This document shows, one piece after another, positions 34,879-43,501 of a DNA stretch of 61,420 nt (position 1 is its first letter; every line of letters starts with the position of its first letter). The position numbers and the translations under genes are program-made. Source of the DNA: Tropicimonas sp047971885. GTDB lineage: Bacteria > Pseudomonadota > Alphaproteobacteria > Rhodobacterales > Rhodobacteraceae. The notes beneath the pieces are model-generated. The model did no database searches. It was not told the origin of the DNA and saw only the letters and a program-made list of their open reading frames with translations. The DNA lies in assembly GCF_047971885.1 (NCBI RefSeq), contig NZ_JBKEAE010000146.1:1-61420 (forward strand), read 5' to 3'.

Positions 34879-36378
34879 CTACTCGAGGGTCAGTGCCACG
34901 AAGCGCGGCTCGCCGCCGCGGCGGATAAGCAGCAGGATCGACTTGCGGCCGCCTTCCCTGGCATCGGCGACGCGCGCCTCGAACTCGTCGACCGACGCCA
35001 CCGCAACCTGCCCGGCCTGGGTGATGATATCACCCTCGCGCAGCCCCTTTTCGTAAGCTTCGGACGATTCGTCGACCGCCTTGACCAGAAGCCCGGCCTC
35101 GTCGGGATCGAGACCCATCTCCTCGACGATCTGCGGCGTCAGCGCGGTAACCGTCATGCCGAGAACATCCGCATCCTGCGCTTCACCCGCATCCTCGCTC
35201 GCGGCGGCGGGCACCGCACCCTCGGCGGTCTCGCGACGGCCAAGGGTGACCATCAGCGTCTCGGTCTTGCCGTCGCGGTAGACGATGACGCGCACCGCCT
35301 TGCCCACGTCGGTATTGCCGACCTGCTGAACAAGCTCGCGGGTGTCGCCCACCTCGACGCCGTCGAACGAGGTGATCACGTCGCCCGCCTTCATCCCGGC
35401 CTCTTCCGCCGGGCCGTCGGGAACGTCGGTCACCAGCGCGCCGCGCGCGTTATCGAGCCCGATCGCCTCGGCAACGTCGTCGGTCACGTCCTGAATGCGT
35501 ACGCCCAGCCAGCCGCGACGGGTCTCGCCGAATTCCTTGAGCTGGTGGATGACGTTCTCGGCCACCCGGCTCGACATGGCGAAGCCGATGCCGATCGAGC
35601 CGCCGTTGGGGCTGAGAATCGCGGTGTTCACCCCGATCACCGCACCATCCATGTTGAAGAGCGGTCCGCCCGAATTGCCCCGGTTGATCGCGGCGTCGGT
35701 CTGGATGAAATCGTCGTATGAGCCCGAAAGCGCCCTGCCCCGCGCCGAAACGATGCCGGCGGAGACCGAAAAGCCCTGCCCGAGCGGGTTGCCCACCGCC
35801 AGCACCCAGTCGCCGACGCGGGACTTGTCCGAATCGCCCCACGAGACGAACGGCAGCGGTGCCTCGGCCTCGACCTTGAGCAGCGCGAGATCGGTATTCG
35901 GATCGGTGCCGACAACCTCGGCCGGCAGTTCCCTGCCGTCCATGAACTCGATCGAGATCTCGTCGGCCTGTTCGATGACGTGGTTGTTGGTGACAATGAA
36001 GCCGTCTTCGGAGATCACGAAGCCGGACCCGAGCGCCGACGACCGCTGCGGGCGCCGCTGGTCGCCGCCCGGCCCGTTGCGCTCCATGAAGTCGCGGAAG
36101 AAATCCTCGAAGGGCGAGCCTTCGGGAACGATCGGGCCACCATCGCCGAATCCGATCGAGGCGACGGTGGTCGATGTGGTGATATTCACCACCGCCGGGC
36201 TCACCTTGTCGGCAAGATCGGCGAAGCTCTCGGGCGCGGCGCGGGCATGCGCGCCCACGGCCTGGGCGATGAGCAAAGCCAGACCGAGCAGGAAACCCGG
36301 CACCAGCCGCGACGGGATCATCCCGGCTCGCGGCCGGGGCACGGGGATGATGTTGGAGGTCACTCGATATTCCTTCAT
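34879..36378 (-). CDS. degP: Do/DegP family periplasmic serine protease
   Basis: A 499-residue secreted protease-chaperone. It has a long basic lead, a hydrophobic signal core (about residues 25-42) with a cleavage region at AHARA, a trypsin-like domain with His133, Asp163 and Ser236 (GNSGGP), and two PDZ domains (about 285-375 and 410-495). It degrades or refolds damaged envelope proteins. MucD or DegQ are equally valid names. The start at 36378 (MKEYRVTSN) follows a run after the 188-bp gap from DUF2065. Confidence 0.93.
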   Translation of the reverse strand: MKEYRVTSNIIPVPRPRAGMIPSRLVPGFLLGLALLIAQAVGAHARAAPESFADLADKVSPAVVNITTSTTVASIGFGDGGPIVPEGSPFEDFFRDFMERNGPGGDQRRPQRSSALGSGFVISEDGFIVTNNHVIEQADEISIEFMDGRELPAEVVGTDPNTDLALLKVEAEAPLPFVSWGDSDKSRVGDWVLAVGNPLGQGFSVSAGIVSARGRALSGSYDDFIQTDAAINRGNSGGPLFNMDGAVIGVNTAILSPNGGSIGIGFAMSSRVAENVIHQLKEFGETRRGWLGVRIQDVTDDVAEAIGLDNARGALVTDVPDGPAEEAGMKAGDVITSFDGVEVGDTRELVQQVGNTDVGKAVRVIVYRDGKTETLMVTLGRRETAEGAVPAAASEDAGEAQDADVLGMTVTALTPQIVEEMGLDPDEAGLLVKAVDESSEAYEKGLREGDIITQAGQVAVASVDEFEARVADAREGGRKSILLLIRRGGEPRFVALTLE

Positions 36379-36480
36379 GTCCGTTACCCGCATCGCGCGG
36401 GTCGTTGGTTGTTCCTGAATGCGCGAGCGCGAGCACTCGGCCGCAATGTTGGATTTGGGGGTCGGCGTGGCAACTCAAAG

Positions 36481-36525
36481 GGCCATCGCGCGGCGTCACG
36501 TCTCTGTGACGCTTCGGCGATGGCC
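36481..36525 (-). other. Strong two-part hairpin between DUF2065 and degP
   Basis: Outer arms 36481-36489 and 36517-36525 are perfect nine-bp complements; inner arms 36493-36499 and 36506-36512 are perfect seven-bp complements around a six-base loop. No T tract follows on the minus strand. It may be an intercistronic processing or stability element, or a Rho-independent terminator with a poor tail, separating hflKC-DUF2065 from degP. Confidence 0.6.
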
Positions 36526-36566
36526 GGGGAACGGCCCGCAGCCCCTTCGCATCTGGGGAAAGTGTC

Positions 36567-36764
36567 TCAGGCCGACAGGAAGTTCGCAAGCCAAAGAAGC
36601 AGCCCGCCCAGGGTAATCGCCAGCAACCCGAGCAGCCGGCGGGTTTCCACCGGCATGGCGGCCAGCGCCTGCAATATCTCGTCGATACGCGAAGGGGCCA
36701 GCGCAAGCACCAGCCCCTCCAGAACGAATACCAGCCCGAGGCCGAGCAGGAGGGCCGACATCAC
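36567..36764 (-). CDS. DUF2065 family membrane protein
   Basis: A 65-residue protein with two hydrophobic segments (LLLGLGLVFVLEGLVLAL and RRLLGLLAITLGGLLLWLANFL), the YjeT/DUF2065 pattern. This family is a frequent companion of hflC in proteobacteria. Its ATG overlaps the hflC stop (ATGA at 36761-36764), so it is translationally coupled to hflC. Role unknown; possibly accessory to the HflKC ring. Confidence 0.85.
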   Translation of the reverse strand: MMSALLLGLGLVFVLEGLVLALAPSRIDEILQALAAMPVETRRLLGLLAITLGGLLLWLANFLSA

Positions 36765-37651
36765 TCCGCCGTGCGGCCGCGGCCGTCGGACCCGGCGAAG
36801 AAATCGAAGAACTCGCTGTCGGGCGCGATGACCATCGACGAATTCTCGCCCTTGAGCGAGGATTCATAGGCCGAAAGCGAGCGGTAGAACTCGAAGAAAT
36901 CCTCGTCGGCACCAAAGGCCTCGGCATAGATTCCGTTGCGTTCGGCATCGGCCTCGCCGCGCACGATCTCGGCCTCTCTGTTGGCCTGCGAAACCAGTTC
37001 GACCACCGTCCTGTCAGCCTGCGCGCGCACCCGCTGCGCCGCCTCGTTGCCGCGCGCGATCTCATCGGCGGCCTCGCGTTCGCGCTCGGCGCGCATCCGC
37101 TCGAAGGTGGCGTTCAGGTTCTGCTGCGGCAGGTTGGTCTGCTTCAGCCGCACGTCGACCACATCGAGCCCGAGTGCCCGCGCCTGAGCCCGCGACTGGT
37201 CGCGGATGCGGTTCATCAGGACGCGCCGGTCTTCGGAAAGGATGGTGTCCGATGTCACCTGATCGGCACCCAGAACCTCGCGAATCTGCGCGTTCAGGAT
37301 CGAACTGAGGCGCGTTTCGGCCGCCGGAAGCCCGCCGACGCCGACCGCCTGACGGAACCGCACCACATCCGAGATCCGGTAGCGCGCGAAGGCATCGACC
37401 ACAAGGCGCCGGTCGTCAGACGGCGTAACCTCGATCGTGTCGGTGTCGAGCGCCAGAATCCGGTCGTCATAGGTCACGACCTCCTGGATCAGCGGAATCT
37501 TGAAGGCGAGGCCCGGCTCCTCCTTGACCCGCTTGATCTGGCCGAACTGAAGGACCAGCGCCTTTTCGCGCTCGTCTACGATGAAGATCGACGACATCAG
37601 CGCCGCGATGACGATGATGGCGATCGGAAGAAAGAAGGTCATCCGCTTCAT
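36761..37651 (-). CDS. hflC: HflC, SPFH-domain modulator of FtsH protease
   Basis: A 296-residue protein with one N-terminal transmembrane segment (residues 5-24), an SPFH/band-7 domain (VDEREKALVLQFGQIKRV onward) and a long helical region (QAQARALGLDVVDVR... EREREAADEIARGNEAAQRVRAQADR). HflC with HflK forms a cage around FtsH in the inner membrane and tunes membrane-protein degradation. It starts one base after the hflK stop. Confidence 0.96.
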   Translation of the reverse strand: MKRMTFFLPIAIIVIAALMSSIFIVDEREKALVLQFGQIKRVKEEPGLAFKIPLIQEVVTYDDRILALDTDTIEVTPSDDRRLVVDAFARYRISDVVRFRQAVGVGGLPAAETRLSSILNAQIREVLGADQVTSDTILSEDRRVLMNRIRDQSRAQARALGLDVVDVRLKQTNLPQQNLNATFERMRAEREREAADEIARGNEAAQRVRAQADRTVVELVSQANREAEIVRGEADAERNGIYAEAFGADEDFFEFYRSLSAYESSLKGENSSMVIAPDSEFFDFFAGSDGRGRTAE

Positions 37652-37652
37652 G

Positions 37653-38810
37653 TCAGTTCCCTTCCCGCGTGCTGCCGGAGTTGCGAAGCTCGTTCAGTGG
37701 CAGATAGGGAACGACGCCCTGCGCGTTCTCTCCGCCGGTTTCGCCGAGGATCACCTTGTCCACGTCGCCCAGCACCTTTTCCATGGTTTCCAGATAGAGA
37801 CGCTTGCGCGTCACCTCGGGCGCCTTCTGATACTCGGCAAGCACCGCCGAGAAGCGGCTCGCCTCGCCCAGCGCCTCGTTGACGACCTGGGCGCGATAGG
37901 CCTCGGATTCCTCAAGCACCTGCGCGGCCTCGCCGCGGGCGCCGGCAAGCACCCGGTTGGCATAGGCATCCGCCTGCCGTTCCAGCCTGTCACGCTCCTG
38001 TTCGGCGGCCTGCACCTCGCGGAAGGCGTCGATCACCTCGCGCGGCGGGTCCGCCTTGTCGAGGTTGACGCGGACGATGGTGATGCCCGATTCGTAGCTG
38101 TCGAGCGTGTCCTGGATCGAGGTCTTGGCCGACTCGGCGATGATGCCGCGATCCCGGTTCAGGATCGGGGCGAGTTCCGACGCCGCGATGATCTCGCGCA
38201 TGGCCGATTCCGAAACCGCGCGCACCGTGTCGCGCGGATCGCGCAGGTTGAACAGGAACTTGGCCGGATCGTTGATGTTCCAGACGACCTGAAAATCGAT
38301 GTCGACGATATTGGCGTCGGTGGTCAGCATCAGGCCGCTGTCGTCCGCGCGCGAGGCAAAATCGGCGCCGATGTCTTCGGTCCGTTCCGAGGTCACGTTC
38401 ACCACCTCGGCCGTCACCAGCGGCCAAGGCGCGAAGTTGAGGCCCGGATTGCCGATGGTCGAGAACTCTCCGAGAAAAAGCTCGACCGACTGTTCTTCGG
38501 GCTTGATCGTGTAGAACGAGGCGAAGCCCCACAGCGCCAGCACCGCAGCCAGACCGATCAGCACCGTCCCGCGCGTCAGCTTCGGGCCGTCGCCACCGCC
38601 CCCCGGACGATTGGGGTCGCGGTTGCCGCCCCTGCCACCCATCAGGACGCGAAGCTGCTCCTGCCCCTTCTTCACGATCTCGTCGATTTCGGGGATCTGC
38701 GGCCCCTCGCCGCCCGGTCTGCGGCCACCACCGTTGCCGCCGCGATTGTCTCCGCCCTGTTGGCCGCCGCCGGAGCCGCCGCCCCAGGGTCCGCCGCTGT
38801 TTCCTGCCAT
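37653..38810 (-). CDS. hflK: HflK, SPFH-domain modulator of FtsH protease
   Basis: A 385-residue partner of HflC. It has the typical Gly-rich N-terminal tail (residues 2-33 and again near 58-72), one transmembrane segment (about 82-100), the SPFH domain and a charged coiled-coil region. The order hflK-hflC-DUF2065-degP places membrane and periplasmic quality-control genes in one block. The 94-bp upstream gap to gor shows no strong hairpin. Confidence 0.96.
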   Translation of the reverse strand: MAGNSGGPWGGGSGGGQQGGDNRGGNGGGRRPGGEGPQIPEIDEIVKKGQEQLRVLMGGRGGNRDPNRPGGGGDGPKLTRGTVLIGLAAVLALWGFASFYTIKPEEQSVELFLGEFSTIGNPGLNFAPWPLVTAEVVNVTSERTEDIGADFASRADDSGLMLTTDANIVDIDFQVVWNINDPAKFLFNLRDPRDTVRAVSESAMREIIAASELAPILNRDRGIIAESAKTSIQDTLDSYESGITIVRVNLDKADPPREVIDAFREVQAAEQERDRLERQADAYANRVLAGARGEAAQVLEESEAYRAQVVNEALGEASRFSAVLAEYQKAPEVTRKRLYLETMEKVLGDVDKVILGETGGENAQGVVPYLPLNELRNSGSTREGN

Positions 38811-38910
38811 GAGTATCTTATCCTCTCGGTTTCGGGTGGGCCGGTGGGAATGCCCGTCTCAAGCCATGTGTGTGCCATTCTGCGCATTTCAAGCGCCGAA
38901 AGACCACGGC

Positions 38911-40305
38911 TCAGAGAGTGCGCACCGGCGATTTCAGTGTCACAAGCTCCTCGGACATGGTGGGATGCACCGCCACGGTCCGGTCGAAATCCTCCTTGGT
39001 GGCCCCCATCTTCACCGCGACACCGGCAAGCTGGATCATCTCGCCCGCATGATCGGCCACGATGTGCACGCCCAGCACCCGGCGCGTCGCCTTCGACACC
39101 ACCAGCTTCATCAGAACACGATCCTCGCGCCCGATGAAGGCCTTGTGCATCGGCCGGAAGGTGGTGCAGTAGATTTCGACCGGCTCCCGCGCCGCCGCCT
39201 CGTCCTCGGTCAGCCCGACCGATCCGTATTCGGGCTGGGTGAATACCGCCGACGGGATCAGTTCGTGATCGACCGGCGTCGGGTTCCCCCTGAAGACGGT
39301 CTCGACAAAGGCCATGCCCTCGCGGATCGCCACCGGCGTCAGCTGCACCCGGTCGGTCACGTCGCCGATGGCGTAGATCGACGGCACCGCCGTCTGGCTG
39401 TATTCGTCCACCACCACCTCGCCGCGACGGCCCAGTTCCACCCCCGCCGCCTCGAGGCCGAGCCCGGCGGTGTTCGGGATGCGGCCGGTGGCGAACAGCA
39501 CCTGATCGAAGGTGAAGGTATCGCCCGTTGACGAGCGGACCTCGATCCCGCCGGCAGGTTTGTGCAGCAGACCGCCCGCCCCCCCGGCCCTGTCCATGCC
39601 GAGCACGGTCGTCCCGAGATGTATGTCGATCCCGTGGCGCTCCATGTGTTCGGCGATATGGCCGCGCGCCTCGTCGTCGAAGCCGCGCAGGATCTGCGCA
39701 CCGCGATAGAACTGCGTGACCTTGCTGCCCAGCCCGTTGAAGATGCAGGCCATTTCGCAGGCGATATACCCCCCGCCGACGATCAGCAGGCGCCGGGGCA
39801 ACTCGTCGAGGTGGAAAACCTCGTTCGAGGTGATGCCGAGCCCGGCGTTTCCGATCTCGGGCAGCGCCGGCCGGCCCCCGGTGGCGATCAGGATATGCTT
39901 GGCGGTAAAGGTCTTTCCGTCGGCAAGCCGCACCGAATGCGCATCCGCCACCATCGCCCGCCGGGCGAAGACCCGCACCCCGGCATTTTCGAGCAGGCCG
40001 TTGTAGACCCCTTCGAGCCGGTCGAGTTCGGCCTCCAGCCGCTTGCGGAACCGCGGCCAGTCGAACCCCCTGATCTTCACCTCCCAGCCGTAATCGGCCG
40101 CCTCGTGCATGCCTTTGGCATATTCCGAGGCGAACACCATCAGCTTTTTCGGCACGCAGCCGCGGATGACGCAGGTCCCGCCCAGTCGGCTTTCCTCGGC
40201 CAGCCCGACACGGGCGCCGGTTTCGCCCGCCGCGACCCGCGCCGCCCGCACGCCGCCCGAGCCGCCACCGATGACAAACAGATCGAAATCGAATTCCATC
40301 GCCAT
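38911..40305 (-). CDS. gor: Glutathione-disulfide reductase
   Basis: A 464-residue FAD/NADPH flavoprotein. An N-terminal GGGSGG FAD-binding loop, the redox disulfide Cys45-Cys50 (GGTCVIRGCVPKK), an NADPH-binding VGGGYIACEMA and the C-terminal HPTMSEE with the proton-donor His are present. It keeps glutathione reduced. The start at 40305 (MAMEFDFDLFV) or 40299 (MEFDF) is plausible. It lies 16 bp after the rpiA stop, so rpiA-gor is an operon. Confidence 0.95.
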   Translation of the reverse strand: MAMEFDFDLFVIGGGSGGVRAARVAAGETGARVGLAEESRLGGTCVIRGCVPKKLMVFASEYAKGMHEAADYGWEVKIRGFDWPRFRKRLEAELDRLEGVYNGLLENAGVRVFARRAMVADAHSVRLADGKTFTAKHILIATGGRPALPEIGNAGLGITSNEVFHLDELPRRLLIVGGGYIACEMACIFNGLGSKVTQFYRGAQILRGFDDEARGHIAEHMERHGIDIHLGTTVLGMDRAGGAGGLLHKPAGGIEVRSSTGDTFTFDQVLFATGRIPNTAGLGLEAAGVELGRRGEVVVDEYSQTAVPSIYAIGDVTDRVQLTPVAIREGMAFVETVFRGNPTPVDHELIPSAVFTQPEYGSVGLTEDEAAAREPVEIYCTTFRPMHKAFIGREDRVLMKLVVSKATRRVLGVHIVADHAGEMIQLAGVAVKMGATKEDFDRTVAVHPTMSEELVTLKSPVRTL

Positions 40306-40321
40306 GCTTTCCGCTTCCGGC

Positions 40322-41101
40322 TCAGGTGCCGGGATCGGCAAAGATATTCTCGCCGTCGAGCACATCCCACGCCCCGCCCGCGGCGGTCAGGGTGCGCACC
40401 TCGGCCGATCCGTCCTCGAAGCCGATCACGACCGTATCGCTGACACCGATGAACAGCCCGTTCTCGACCACCCCGGCGATACGGTTCAGGCCGGCCGCCA
40501 GCCGCGGCGCATCGCCGATCCGTTTCAGGTGAAGGTCGTAGATGTAGTTGCCCTCGTCCGTGACAAAGGGACCGCCGCCAGCCATCCGCAGCGCCACATC
40601 GCGGCCGCCCACATCGTAACCGGCGAGCAGTTCCCCGATCAGTTTTCTTGTTGCCACATGGCCGAATGGAATGACCTCGACCGGCAGCGGGAAGGCCCCG
40701 AGCGTTGTCACATCCTTGCCCGCATCGGCGATCACCACCATCCTTTCGGATGCCGTGGCGACGATCTTCTCGCGCAGATGCGCACCGCCGCCGCCCTTGA
40801 TAAGGTTGAATGCCGGGTCGAATTCGTCGGCGCCGTCGATGGTGACATCCAGCCAGCCGGCGTCGTCCAGCGTGATGACGGGAATGTCCAGTTCGCGCGC
40901 CAGCGCCGCCGTCCGGTCCGAGGTGGGAACACCGGTGATCCTCAGCCCTTCGTCGCGCACCCGCTCGCCCAGCCGCCTGACCATCCAGGCGGCGGTCGAG
41001 CCGGTTCCCAGCCCGACCCGCATTCCGTCCTCGACGAAATCGCAGGCACGGATCGCGGCGGCGCGTTTGGCCCGGTCGGCGGGCGACAGATCGGATGTCA
41101 T
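40322..41101 (-). CDS. rpiA: Ribose-5-phosphate isomerase A
   Basis: A 259-residue RpiA that interconverts ribose-5-phosphate and ribulose-5-phosphate. Conserved segments GLGTGSTA, TIDGADEFD and LIKGGGGA(H) hold the substrate and catalytic residues. The start at 41101 (MTSDLSPADRAK) is preceded by GGGAGAG. It is the first gene of rpiA-gor, linking pentose-phosphate flux and NADPH-dependent glutathione reduction. It is divergent from sdaA. Confidence 0.96.
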   Translation of the reverse strand: MTSDLSPADRAKRAAAIRACDFVEDGMRVGLGTGSTAAWMVRRLGERVRDEGLRITGVPTSDRTAALARELDIPVITLDDAGWLDVTIDGADEFDPAFNLIKGGGGAHLREKIVATASERMVVIADAGKDVTTLGAFPLPVEVIPFGHVATRKLIGELLAGYDVGGRDVALRMAGGGPFVTDEGNYIYDLHLKRIGDAPRLAAGLNRIAGVVENGLFIGVSDTVVIGFEDGSAEVRTLTAAGGAWDVLDGENIFADPGT

Positions 41102-41157
41102 GGCACTCTCTCCCGAAGTCGGGGAAGTTATAGGCCATGGTTCGGGCGGCTGCGAGC

Positions 41158-41197
41158 GGTTTCGTGCCGCCGGGTGCCTTCCGGTGCGGCACAAACC
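41158..41197. promoter_or_regulatory. Hairpin in the rpiA-sdaA divergent region
   Basis: Arms 41158-41170 and 41186-41197 pair over twelve bases with a single bulged C; the 15-base loop has a further CGG/CCG pair. It ends 96 bases before the sdaA ATG. It could be a 5' leader structure of sdaA or a barrier between the two divergent promoters. No known riboswitch consensus is recognisable. Confidence 0.5.
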
Positions 41198-41293
41198 CGG
41201 TGCATTGCCTCTTTTCGCGCGGATCGGTCGCAAATCTGCTGACGCCTGCCGGTGCGTCACGCTATTGCAGGGGAAAGCACATGCGGGGGGCCG

Positions 41294-42667
41294 ATGTTTC
41301 TCAGCGTCTTCGATATCTTCAAGATCGGCATCGGGCCGTCCTCGTCGCATACCATGGGACCGATGGTGGCGGCGGGCCGCTTTCTCGATCTGCTGCGCGC
41401 CTCGCCCTTCCATCCCGACGGATTGCGCGCCTCGCTGCACGGCTCGCTCGCCTTTACCGGCGTCGGTCACGCGACCGACCGTGCCGTGATCCTCGGCCTC
41501 GCCGGATTTTCGCCCGAGACCTATGACGCGGACGCCGCCGAGGCCGCATTGGCGGCAATCGCTCACGACCGGCGGGTTGCCCCGCCCGCCCTGCCACCGA
41601 TGCGCTTCGATCCGAAGCAGGATGTGATCTTCGATTTCGGCCCGGCGCTCGAGGGGCATTCCAACGGGCTGATCCTGATGGCGACCGATGCGCAGGGCGA
41701 TGTCCTGCTGCGGGAAACCTATTATTCGGTCGGCGGCGGATTCGTCCTGACCGCCGGCGAACTGGCGCGCGGCGAAAGCGTGGCCGAGGCCCGGGCGGTA
41801 CCCTACCCGTTCAAGTCCGCCGCCGAGATGCTCGATATGGCGCGGACCTCGGGCAGGTCCATCGCCGCAATGAAACGGGCCAACGAACTGGTGCACCACC
41901 GGCGGGAGGATCTCGACCGTGGAATAGCCCGGCTCTGGCAGGTCATGTCGGACTGCATCGACCGGGGGCTGGCGGCACGCGGCACCCTGCCCGGCGGGCT
42001 GAACGTGCGGCGGCGCGCGGCGGCGATCCACACCGCCCTGCTCGACGAACGCGGACTGAACCTCGGCGCGCCGCATACGATCAACGACTGGATGAGCACC
42101 TACGCCATGGCGGTGAACGAAGAGAACGCCGCCGGCGGGCAGGTGGTGACAGCGCCGACCAACGGCGCCTCGGGCGTGCTGCCGGCGGTGGTGAAATACT
42201 GGCTGAGCCATGTGCCGGGCGCGGCCGGCGCGCGGCTGCCCGATTTCTTCCTGACCGCCGCTGCCATCGGCGGGCTGGTCAAGACGAACGCCTCCATCTC
42301 GGGCGCCGAGGCGGGATGTCAGGCCGAGGTCGGCACCGCCAGCGCCATGGCCGCCGCCGGTCTGACCGCCGTGATGGGGGGCACGCCGGAGCAGATCGAA
42401 AACGCGGCCGAAATTGCGCTCGAACATCACCTTGGCATGACCTGCGATCCGGTAAGGGGGCTGGTTCAGGTGCCCTGCATCGAACGCAACGGGCTGGGCG
42501 CGATCAAGGCGGTCAGCGCCGCGTCGCTGGCACTGCGGGGCGACGGGCATCATCTGGTTCCGCTCGACGCCTGTATCGAGACGATGCGTCAGACCGGACG
42601 CGACATGTCGGAAAAATACAAGGAAACATCGCTCGGCGGGCTTGCCGTGAACGTGCCGAACTGCTGA
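41294..42667 (+). CDS. sdaA: L-serine ammonia-lyase (single-chain, 4Fe-4S)
   Basis: A 457-residue enzyme that deaminates serine to pyruvate. It starts with the typical MFLSVFDIFKIGIGPSSSHT and contains SGAEAGCQAEVG, MTCDPVRGLVQVPCIERN, whose cysteines with a late Cys (VPNC at the C-terminus) fit the [4Fe-4S] ligands and the tail-in-active-site cysteine. The beta and alpha domains are fused as in E. coli SdaA. The start at 41294 was chosen over an upstream in-frame codon because the family begins here. Confidence 0.95.
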   Translation: MFLSVFDIFKIGIGPSSSHTMGPMVAAGRFLDLLRASPFHPDGLRASLHGSLAFTGVGHATDRAVILGLAGFSPETYDADAAEAALAAIAHDRRVAPPALPPMRFDPKQDVIFDFGPALEGHSNGLILMATDAQGDVLLRETYYSVGGGFVLTAGELARGESVAEARAVPYPFKSAAEMLDMARTSGRSIAAMKRANELVHHRREDLDRGIARLWQVMSDCIDRGLAARGTLPGGLNVRRRAAAIHTALLDERGLNLGAPHTINDWMSTYAMAVNEENAAGGQVVTAPTNGASGVLPAVVKYWLSHVPGAAGARLPDFFLTAAAIGGLVKTNASISGAEAGCQAEVGTASAMAAAGLTAVMGGTPEQIENAAEIALEHHLGMTCDPVRGLVQVPCIERNGLGAIKAVSAASLALRGDGHHLVPLDACIETMRQTGRDMSEKYKETSLGGLAVNVPNC

Positions 42668-42676
42668 TCCCGGCGG

Positions 42677-43372
42677 CTATCGCCCGCCGTCGGGATCGTT
42701 CCGGGCAAGAATGCCGCGCATCGCGACACCGAGCGCCCGCCGGGGCAGGATCACCAGCATGCCCGGTCCGTCGAATGCCAGATCGACCGCCCCCCGGTGC
42801 CCGTGCGCCACCCGGTTCGAGGTTCCGACCACCCCGCCCGGCGTAAATTCCAGCCCGTCCAGCGCCCAGTGCAGACCGGCCGAACGCCCGGTGACCGGCG
42901 CCATCGGAAACAGCGAAACCCGGCTTCCTGCCGGCAGGTCGAGTGACAGGTGCGGCAGAGCGGCAAACACCACATCGTGCTTGCCGATCAGGATGCAGGG
43001 TTGGTCGGCGCGCCGGACCAGCACGTTGAAACAGGCAAGCTGATGGTCGACGCGGCGCCCGAGAAATCCGACCCCCAGCACCAGCGGCGCCCGGATCGAG
43101 CGCAGCGCCTTGTCGAAATCGGTGCTTATCTGATCGCCCACTTCGTGAACGCGCCCCGCCGGGATGCGATCGCGCACCTCGCGCGGCAGCGAATCGAGAT
43201 CGCCGATCACCGCCTCGGGCATGCGCCCCCGGGCCAGCGCATAGGCCGCGCCACCGTCGGCGGCCACCAGGACGGGCGCAAGGCCCAATGCCTCGTCAAG
43301 TTCGTCCGGCCGCGCCTTGCCCCCTCCGAGCAGGGTCACGTTTTCGGTGCTGCTGACGATGATGGCATTCAT
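42677..43372 (-). CDS. Thiamine pyrophosphokinase
   Basis: A 231-residue kinase converting thiamine to thiamine diphosphate. The N-terminal domain has ADGGAAYAL and GDLDSLP, the ATP/metal motifs of the TPK fold; the GGRVDHQ-like motif appears as GRRVDHQLACF. The C-terminal beta-rich half has the SNRVAHG segment typical of the thiamine-binding domain. The start at 43372 (MNAIIVSST) was chosen because the upstream frame is not family-like. It converges with sdaA (9-bp gap). Confidence 0.88.
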   Translation of the reverse strand: MNAIIVSSTENVTLLGGGKARPDELDEALGLAPVLVAADGGAAYALARGRMPEAVIGDLDSLPREVRDRIPAGRVHEVGDQISTDFDKALRSIRAPLVLGVGFLGRRVDHQLACFNVLVRRADQPCILIGKHDVVFAALPHLSLDLPAGSRVSLFPMAPVTGRSAGLHWALDGLEFTPGGVVGTSNRVAHGHRGAVDLAFDGPGMLVILPRRALGVAMRGILARNDPDGGR

Positions 43373-43501
43373 TCCGGGCTTCCCATTTTTTCCACATGAA
43401 AAACACATTCTTGCCCGAAAATGATACCCTTGATCTGTTCGGATCGAAGACTGGCGGCGCGATTCCGGCGCCACTCGGGAAAGATGGGCGCGAACAGGAC
43501 A

